6,002 nt of DNA from a bacterium (GTDB lineage Bacteria > Patescibacteriota > Gracilibacteria > Absconditabacterales > Absconditicoccaceae): the NCBI GenBank assembly GCA_020629735.1, contig JAHDCT010000067.1:1-6002 (forward strand). Reading direction: 5' to 3'. The notes beneath the pieces are model-generated. The model saw nothing but the letters and a program-made list of their open reading frames with translations, was not told the DNA's origin and ran no database searches. Position numbers and translations under genes: made by a program. How positions within the stretch are numbered: position 1 is the stretch's first letter; each line of letters opens with the position of its first letter. Shown piece after piece: positions 1-5,510 of the stretch.

Positions 1-240
1 TCTTCTGTCCCCGCTTTTATATAATTATCATGCACCTCTTTTACACCTTTGCCAAATCCACCAACAGGATCTTTATCTCCTGCGAAAAGATAAATGGGTA
101 AATCATTATTTGTATCTGCGAAGGCTTGACTACTATTTACTTTACCGACACCATGCAATACTCCTTTCCGCCACTGAAACTAAATGTCCACAATGTGGAT
201 CATCTACATATTTCTTGACTTCATCTGGATCTCTTGATAG
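1..240 (-). pseudogene. Alpha/beta hydrolase remnant (serine aminopeptidase S33 / monoacylglycerol lipase type), frameshifted and N-truncated
   Basis: On the minus strand two abutting frames give one family signature. Bases 240-181 encode LSRDPDEVKKYVDDPHCGHL, matching the 'LSRDxxxVxxYxxDPxCG' segment that precedes the catalytic Asp in lysophospholipase/monoacylglycerol-lipase-like hydrolases. One base later (about 180) the frame shifts and 179-3 encode FQW..KGVLHG and then LPIYLFAGDKDPVG, the 'lPxxlxxGdkDPvG' strand with the acid of the triad, followed by GKGVKEVHDNY. The first frame runs into TAA soon after the shift; the second has TAG immediately before it, so no single frame spans both halves. 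The part that should hold the oxyanion loop and Ser nucleophile (above 240) is absent: upstream the minus frame stays open but looks unlike the family. The catalytic His would lie beyond base 1. Either a decaying gene or a sequencing/assembly error at 180; family call is good, functional status poor. Confidence 0.75.
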
Positions 241-244
241 TATT

Positions 245-634
245 TGACTTACTTCGATTAAGGAGAAAATATCAGAATATGTTAATAACTTTCATTTTGA
301 TTCTGATTGACGAGAGGTTCATGATAGTCTTCTAGGATATTGGAAACTAACTACCGAAGAACTTATCGTATGAGATATTGTTTATGATATAGAGTTACCC
401 ACTATTGCATCTCGATTTTTTAGTGTTGATAATATCTACCTTGAGGGTGATGATTTTGTTTTTAAAACAAAACCTTTGTGAAGTTGAACATATTCTAAAG
501 ATAAAATGATTAATTCGATTTATGAATTGTATATAGATAAAAAGAATGGAGTCATATCAGATGGAAAAGAAATAGGTCAAATCACCTTACAGTATAATGA
601 GCTTAAAACCCAGCTTTTGCAATCTTCAAAATAA
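245..634 (+). CDS. Hypothetical protein, 5'-truncated (C-terminal ~130 residues)
   Basis: A plus-strand frame open from the hydrolase junction to TAA at 632-634, using TGA for Gly several times. Visible segments include GYWKLTTEELIVGDIVYDIE, FFSVDNIYLEGDDFVFKTKP and a Lys/Gln-rich tail ending QLLQSSK. I do not recognise a family. The alternation of short hydrophobic strands with acidic turns suggests a beta-rich fold; no signal peptide or membrane segment is visible. No ATG occurs in frame before 506, which would leave only 42 residues, and the coding-like sequence clearly extends upstream of that, so the true start appears lost at the head-to-head junction near 245. Further upstream the same frame stays open but is antisense to the hydrolase remnant. 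The stop directly abuts the miaA ATG, implying co-transcription and possibly translational coupling. Two CGA codons (311, 413) may be Trp. Confidence 0.5.
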
Positions 635-1582
635 ATGGATAAAGAGAAAATATTATCAGATGTTCAGCGTTTTTATGCAGAACATCCTTGATGAATTGTT
701 CAAATTCGATGAGCTACAGCTACCTGAAAAACAGGGATGAGTATTTTTTTGTGATGAAAAATATGACTTGAGATTATTTCTGCTGACAGTAGACAAATAT
801 ATCGTTATATGGACATTTGAACGGACAAAATTACTGAGGATGAGCGTCAATGAATTCCGCATCATATGTTGGATGTTGTAGATCCTGACCAGACTTTTAC
901 GGCTTGAGAGTGGAAACAGCATGTAGTTAATTTATTGCCTGACATTCAACAACGTGATCAACATATTTGTCTCGTTTGAGGAACGGGTTTGTATCATGAT
1001 ATGATGTATAAGAACTTTTCTATGCCTGACGTTGCTCCTGATCAGGTTTGGAGAGAGCAGATGATGGAGCTTGAAAATAAAACTCCTTGATATCTTTATG
1101 AGCAACTCCAAAAGTGTGATCCTGATGAAGCTATGAAACATCATCCACATAGTATAAGATACATTTTAAGAGCTTTAGAAATTTACGAAAAAACTTGAAC
1201 TCCAAAGTCTGTTTTAGCTCAAGAAAATCCTGTTTATCGTCCTACGTTTCTTTTGTGATTATGGCGTGAAAAAGAAGATACGAATATGAGAATAAATAAA
1301 CGTGTGAAAGAAATGTTAGCAGAAGGGAAATTAGTAGAAGAAAATCAAAAATTATTAGATATGTGATATACCTTAGAACATACAGCTATGAATTGAATTG
1401 GATATAAAGAAGTTGTTGGTTATCTACAATGAGACTATAATCTTGAAAAGTGTGAAGAGCTCTTAAAACGTCATACACATCGTTATGCTAAACGTCAGAG
1501 GAGTTGGTTTCGTCGTTATATTATGGACATGAAAGCTCAACCTAAAGCTAATGTGAAATATGAAGTGTTTATGTGTGAATAA
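635..1582 (+). CDS. miaA: tRNA dimethylallyltransferase (MiaA)
   Basis: Transfers a dimethylallyl group from DMAPP to N6 of A37 in tRNAs reading U-starting codons (cytoplasmic). With TGA = Gly the frame gives 315 residues, normal for the family (about 300). Hallmarks in order: Walker A GATATGKT (26-33; the usual GPTASGKT with Ala for Pro), IISADSRQIYRYMDIGT (47-63) with the substrate-binding Asp-Ser-Arg-Gln, IPHHMLD (74-80), LVGGTGLY (113-120), RYILRALEIYEKTG (175-188), NGIGYKEV (253-260) and RYAKRQRSWFRR (283-294). About 17 glycines are TGA, including those of Walker A and of DIGT; only about six use GGN. The single CGA (residue 25) lies in the hydrophobic strand just before Walker A; all conserved arginines use AGA, AGG or CGT. 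The ATG immediately follows the upstream TAA with no Shine-Dalgarno. Convergent with the next gene, 12 bases away, with no clear hairpin. Loss of Pro in Walker A is a mild deviation; I expect it to be functional. Confidence 0.96.
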
Positions 1583-1594
1583 GGATAACAATAA

Positions 1595-2131
1595 CTACGT
1601 CATGTTTTCTTTTTGTTTTTTTTCATATTCTAGCACAAGTCTTTCGATGTCATGTGGATTTAAATAATGATCTTTCTTAAACTTTTTGTACTTTTCAGGC
1701 GCAGGTCAGGAAATCATTTGAAAGGTAACTAATTCTAATAATTCGCGTCAGAAGCCTAATTCAATTGTGAGTTTATCTACTTTTTCTTCTAGTTTCTGTT
1801 TTCCTTTTTTGGTGAGATATGATATTCATAAGTTGATAAATCATCGAATTCAACATGATTCATAGTCTACAGCATGACATAATTCGTGAGCGAAAATTCC
1901 ATACTTTGCTTTCTCGGGAAGTTGATCGAAGGTGAGAAAAGTAGATCAAGGTAAGCTTACATGAATATTGTATTTGCGTTTTCATATCAGTAGTTTCCAA
2001 ATATCAGGACGACAGGCCATGGTTGTATATTCTTTTCCTTCAATGACTTCAATATCCACATCTTTGAGTTGTGGGAGTTTTTTTATAGCAAAGTTGAAGT
2101 AAACACGGTACTTTTCTGGAACAATGTACAT
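1595..2131 (-). CDS. Small HExxH zinc-metallopeptidase-like protein
   Basis: 178 residues, ending in TAG. HELCH at 82-86 within GIFAHELCHAVDY is a zincin HExxH helix (two His ligands plus catalytic Glu). About 30 residues on, EEKVD (115-119) followed by LGFGREL resembles the 'ExxxD..x..G' element that supplies the third zinc ligand (probably Glu115) in several HExxH families. The N-terminal 75 residues look alpha/beta (KYRVYFNFAIKKLP, then DVDIEVIEGKEY); the C-terminus is Lys-rich. There is no signal peptide or membrane segment, so it is predicted cytoplasmic. Seven glycines are TGA and one CGA (residue 97) may be Trp. The frame stays open upstream to TAG, but 2131 is the first ATG; it follows GATAAG, not a good ribosome site. 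Divergent from the GH3 gene, convergent with miaA. Substrate and exact peptidase family unknown; proteolysis itself is inferred from the motif only. Confidence 0.75.
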
Positions 2132-2286
2132 CTTATCATAAGGTAATAGAAATTTACTTGTTTTTATCTATATTCTTTACTAGTTGTTGTATTGAACGCT
2201 TAACTAAGTATATGTAACCAAGTTGAAAAATTCAATTTATCGCATAACTTCTTATTAGACTTTTTTCTTATTAATTCGCTCTTTCA
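2132..2286. promoter_or_regulatory. Divergent intergenic region (metallopeptidase <- -> GH3)
   Basis: This 155-base, very AT-rich gap separates two divergent starts, so it should hold both promoters. The clearest element is an inverted repeat TTGAA-AAA-TTCAA at 2223-2235; its left arm doubles as a -35-like TTGAAA (2223-2228), with a poor -10-like TAACTT at 2245-2250 reading toward GH3. No strong TATAAT and no Shine-Dalgarno is visible for either gene. Promoter assignment is tentative. Confidence 0.3.
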
Positions 2287-3816
2287 ATGCCTCTTACTAG
2301 TTTTCGTACTTTTGTTAATCAGGCTATTAAATTTCCTATGAAAGCGAGGTACTACCGCTTTATGTTTGATTTATGAAATGTTTTTTATTACCAAGAAAAT
2401 AGATTACTAGAATTGGTAGAGGAAGCTTTGGAAACAGATTTTTGAAAGAAACATCGTTTTGCAGAAATTCATAGCAGAGAGGATTATCAACGTCTTGTTC
2501 CCTTACATGATTATTCAACATTGAACGAATATATTATTCGTATGATGTCTGGGGAAGAAAATGTTCTTACTCCCTATGAAGTAACTTGGTTTGCTAAGAC
2601 TGCTGGAACTACCTGAATTTCTAAATATTTACCAGTTACTCAAGAAGCTCTTAAAGAAAATCATTTGAAGTGTTCAAAAGATTTTTTGAGTATTTACTTA
2701 AGTAATCATCCAGATTCTAAATTACTTGAAGGTCTGTGAATGTGATTGGCAGGAGGTTTTTGTGAAAATCCATATTCTCAAGAAGAGAATGTGTGATTTA
2801 TCTCAAGTATTCTTTCTACAGAAATGCCTTGGCGATCAGATTATTTTGTTGCCCTTGATAAGTCATATTGGGATTTAGATGATCGACATGCTAAGTTAAG
2901 AAAAATAGCTGTAGACTTCAGTGGTAAAAGTATTAGTTCTGTGTGATGAGTTGGTCCTTGGATTGTCCTCTTGGGGCGTTTAGTTAATGAAATGAATAAA
3001 AGCTCCACGGTAAGAGATGTGCGACCATATTTTGAACTTATTTTATCAGGAGGAGTAAATGTTGAGCCATATGTAGATCAATATAAAGAAGTCTACTGAG
3101 AAGATGTTCGTGTGTTTAATATCTACAATGCGTCAGAATGATTTTTTTGATTTCAGACTGCTGATTTAGATTTCTCTTTGTTGTTAGCGACGAATCATTG
3201 AGTGATTTATGAATTTATTCCTTTGACTGAGTTTGACTGAGTTCATTCTAAAACAGTACTTAGTTTGGAAGAAGTAGAGCGTTGAGTTGATTATGCTCTG
3301 GTAATTACAACGTATGCTTGATTATGGAGATACATTATATGAGACGTTATTAGGTTTACTTCTTTGCTTCCTTTTAAGTTTGAAATTACGTGAAGGACTC
3401 AGCAGATTTTAAATGGTTTTTGAGAGCAGCTGTCTGTGATGGTAATTAATCAAGCTCTTCAGTTATTTAAGGAGAAGAACTCATGATTTCAATGTTTTCA
3501 CTATTTAGTATGTCCTGTTGTTCAATGAGATGGGAGATGATACCATGAGTGGATTTTTGAGGTAGATGAGAAAACTAAACAGTTCTGAGTGACTCAGGAA
3601 TTTGTTGAGCTTTTTGATGACTGTTTATCTCAGCATAATCATTACTATTGATGAAAGAGATGAGATAACTTAATTATATGAACCCCTCACTTTCATTTTG
3701 TAGATGAATGAACATTTGAAACATGGATGAAAAAGAAAGGGAAGTTTTGATGACAAGTTAAAATACCTCATATTACTCATGATTCTGATACTATTTCTGA
3801 AATTCTCGCTTTGTAA
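2287..3816 (+). CDS. GH3-family acyl-acid amido synthetase homologue
   Basis: GH3 proteins belong to the ANL adenylating superfamily; characterised plant members adenylate carboxylic acids (auxin, jasmonate, benzoates) and transfer them to amino acids. Bacterial homologues are mostly uncharacterised. This frame gives 509 residues, close to full family length, with all three nucleotide-binding motifs: TAGTTGISKYLPVT (105-118), YNASEGFFGFQ (280-290) and YAGLWRYIIGDVIRF (343-357). Also present are GVGPWIVLL (221-229), the segment W(CGA)PYFELILSGGVNVEPY (246-262), ITGRTQQILNGFGEQL (367-382) that opens the C-terminal lobe, and QVKIPHI (490-496) with the expected lobe lysine. About 29 glycines are TGA. 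Its three CGA codons (183, 200, 246) fit Trp; 246 is the family's 'WP'. No signal peptide, so cytoplasmic. The ATG lacks a ribosome site. Acyl substrate and amine acceptor cannot be read from sequence, and no auxin or siderophore genes sit nearby; lateral acquisition is possible, but its heavy TGA use shows full adaptation to this host. Confidence 0.93.
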
Positions 3817-3995
3817 TTTTCTTTTATTAGATGAACTGAGTTAGATATTCTATGAATTCAATTCAATAAATAACGGGGATGTATATAAGAGATTTTCATA
3901 TAGTAACGGCTATTAGAAATACGAGAAAAGAAATCTTATTGCGTACGTATTTAATAAGGAGAATATCGGGAATAATACTGTAGGTAGTTACGATT

Positions 3996-4023
3996 ACGAG
4001 AAAAAAGAGTACTCGTTTTTTTT
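3996..4023 (+). terminator. Rho-independent terminator-like hairpin
   Basis: ACGAG (3996-4000) pairs with CTCGT (4012-4016), followed by eight T (4016-4023). Inside it GAGTACTC is itself palindromic and is flanked by six A on the left and the T run on the right, so it could act in both directions. It lies 180 bases after the GH3 stop, so it may end the GH3 transcript or that of an unseen small gene between. Confidence 0.5.
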
Positions 4024-4074
4024 CAGTTACTTGTAGTTTTTCGTTTAACCACTTTATTTTACGTTTAAACCATC

Positions 4075-4158
4075 ATGTATCTTTTGCGTCTTTTGCTCAC
4101 ATGTGTTCTTTTCTTCGTTTGAGCGGTATTTTTATATATTTTTTTACTCGTTTCGTAA
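4075..4158 (+). CDS. Tiny hydrophobic ORF (27 aa), possible membrane peptide
   Basis: ATG to TAA, encoding MYLLRLLLT followed by a continuous hydrophobic run (VLFFVGAVFLYIFLLVS) with one TGA-Gly: one predicted transmembrane helix with an Arg near the N-terminus. No ribosome site is visible, and AT-rich DNA with many TTT/CTT/GTT codons produces such frames by chance. It ends 20 bases before the next small ORF, in another frame. It could be a small membrane or toxin-like peptide or nothing; weakly supported. Confidence 0.2.
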
Positions 4159-4178
4159 AGTAAGTATCGAGTAGTCGA

Positions 4179-4370
4179 ATGGTACTTGTTCAGATAATGG
4201 CTCATCATATGCTTATTAAGCAAATGAACGTAGGGTCGTATCCTTGTGTTTGTGCTCAGATTAAAGCTGCATATGTTACCGGAAGTAACCATGGTATAAA
4301 AGTTGCGAGAGCTGATGCGAATGGCAACGCTCGTATGGTGTATTGTGAAGCTCGCTCTATCATGTGATAA
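4179..4370 (+). CDS. Hypothetical small protein (63 aa)
   Basis: ATG 4179 to TAA 4368-4370 when the TGA at 4365 is read as Gly. The N-terminal 15 residues are Met/His-rich; from an internal ATG at 4224 the sequence is more protein-like: MNVGSYPCVCAQIKAAYV, then GSNHGIKVARADANGNARM and VYCEARS. It has three Cys (CVC plus one near the end) and strand-like segments. It is visibly richer in G and C than the flanks, and most of its glycines are GGG/GGA/GGT/GGC with TGA only as the last, the opposite of neighbouring genes. That suggests recent origin or transfer, or that the constraint is on an RNA rather than a protein. No recognised family and no clear ribosome site for either start. Confidence 0.4.
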
Positions 4371-4380
4371 TCTAATGTTT

Positions 4381-4417
4381 CGATATTGAAGTGTATAAGC
4401 GTATCGTAGGACCTTTT
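4381..4417 (+). terminator. Weak terminator-like hairpin after the small ORF
   Basis: CGATAT (4381-4386) can pair with GTATCG (4401-4406; five Watson-Crick pairs and one wobble) across a 14-base loop. A short T run (4413-4417) follows after six bases. The offset T run and large loop make this weak. No terminator is seen downstream of the hydrolase stop on the minus strand. Confidence 0.25.
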
Positions 4418-4459
4418 TATATTATTTATTTTTACATTTCTTGCTAGTGAGTGATTTTT

Positions 4460-5485
4460 TTATTTCTTCATAAAATTATCAATTACTTCAACGATTTTTT
4501 CTGGAATATCTTCTTGGAGGAAATGAGCTGCATTTTCTTCGAGGTGAATATCTTCTTCAGCTACTTTAAAAATTTTGGCGAGAGGTGGTATTTGTTCTTC
4601 ACCTACAAGAATGTGGTCTTTTGCTCCTCGAATGATGGTAGTTGGAATGGAAAGATTTTCTAGTTTTTTATGTCGATCATCCATTTTTGATTTGAACTCA
4701 TCAAAGTGTGTAATAAAATGATAGTATGTCTTGGACCTTGGTCAGAAAAGTGGTTTGAGGTATCAATTTATCATTGTAGGTGTAGCAGTGCGTATATCAG
4801 CTACTCCTCATCCCATAGCTGCATAGGCGAAAATCCTTCCCATCATTTTAGTTCCCATTCATCGACTTACAAATGAACTAATAGGATTCTTTTTTCAGAA
4901 CCCAGGAGGATGATGAAATCATGGCAGATATCAAATACTGTTTTGGATAATCAGATGAGAAATTTTTTCTGGTGTTTCCATAAGTACATTTCGTACCCAT
5001 AATGAACCTTGATCGTGTCAGCTAATTGCGTAGCTCTCTATTTCAAGGTATTCCATGAGCGCAATGAGCCTTTCAGCTTGTTTTTCTGCGATATAATCTT
5101 CATGATTTTCTGAGTAATCGCTCATTCCAAAACCGAATGCATCAGGTACGATTACTCTATATCACCCTTCTATTAATCCAGGAACGATTTTTCTTCGAAG
5201 TCGTGAGTTGGTTGGTGTTCCGTGAACAAGAAGAATTGTCTTTCCGTCTCTTGCTCAACGATCAAGATATCTTGTTTTTTTATCTTCATATTCAAATGTC
5301 TCTAAGTATCAGAGGTGTTCCATTCGTGTTGAGGCTTTATACTCGATTCTTTCTGAGTCTATTTTTGTCCCTACAGCTTCACTGAGATTCATGTCAGTAA
5401 TGAAGGTTTCGAATAGCCGTAACCCTCATAAAAGAATACCCAAAAATATGAGAAACCATTTTACTCATTTTTTGATGATTGACAT
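4460..5485 (-). CDS. Membrane-anchored alpha/beta hydrolase with Asp nucleophile (epoxide hydrolase/haloalkane dehalogenase type)
   Basis: 341 residues. An N-terminal Lys-rich start and hydrophobic helix (residues 10-22, WFLIFLGILLGGL) indicate a membrane anchor or uncleaved signal, with the catalytic domain probably outside. Oxyanion motif LLVHGTPTNS (85-94) is followed by W(CGA)-L-W(CGA)-RKIVP, matching the family's 'SxLWRxxIP'. The nucleophile elbow is ISGHDQGS (154-161), with Asp158 instead of Ser, typical of epoxide hydrolases and dehalogenases. The acid is Asp290 in I-W(CGA)-GAKD, the base His321 in AAHFLQEDIP. The halide-binding residues of true haloalkane dehalogenases (Asn of HGNP, Trp of HDWG) are Thr90 and Gln159, arguing against dehalogenation. 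A cap domain spans about 185-265. Thirteen glycines are TGA. The start at 5485 is 25 bases after the methyltransferase stop, probably co-transcribed, with no Shine-Dalgarno. Substrate unknown. Confidence 0.88.
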
Positions 5486-5510
5486 GTGTTTTTAGCTAAG
5501 AAATAGATAG

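Larger units (their letters stand above)
3817..4178. other. Gene-poor stretch after GH3
   Basis: No family is recognisable on either strand. Contents: a 34-codon Arg-rich frame (ATG 3879, TAG 3981) preceded by GGGG, a terminator-like hairpin at 3996-4023, and a 27-codon hydrophobic frame at 4075-4158. The plus frame that carries the later 63-aa ORF is interrupted here only by TAG (3981) and TAA (4161), but its Phe/Ser/His-rich translation does not look like a protein. A long 3' UTR or an RNA gene is possible; I see no tmRNA, RNase P or SRP RNA signature. Confidence 0.4.

Noticed and set aside
182..240. Plus-strand CPQC motif resembling a zinc ribbon
   Set aside because: It is the antisense of the hydrolase DPHCGHL segment on the minus strand; a single CxxC with no partner.
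656..1150. Two minus-strand open frames opposite miaA
   Set aside because: They exist because the miaA frame is strongly biased; translations are Ser/Asn/His-rich with no family features, and miaA is unambiguous.
635..3816. Reading miaA and GH3 as pseudogenes because of many TGA stops
   Set aside because: The TGA codons sit on conserved glycines and no frameshift or TAA/TAG interrupts them; an alternative code explains all genes at once.
3879..3983. 34-codon Arg-rich ORF after GGGG
   Set aside because: Short, no family resemblance, ends in TAG, and nothing in codon use separates it from chance.
4065..4292. Minus-strand open frame opposite the small ORFs
   Set aside because: Low-complexity Lys/Arg/Thr/Tyr-rich translation with no motif.
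3840..4400. tmRNA, RNase P RNA or SRP RNA in the gene-poor stretch
   Set aside because: None of the conserved cores or a tRNA-like CCA end with a T-loop was found on reading.
4451..5385. Plus-strand frames opposite the Asp-type hydrolase (4451-4663 and 5137-5385)
   Set aside because: Phe/Leu-rich mirror frames of a clearly assigned minus-strand gene.
4460..5485. Calling the hydrolase a haloalkane dehalogenase
   Set aside because: The Trp beside the nucleophile and the Asn of HGNP that bind halide are replaced by Gln and Thr.
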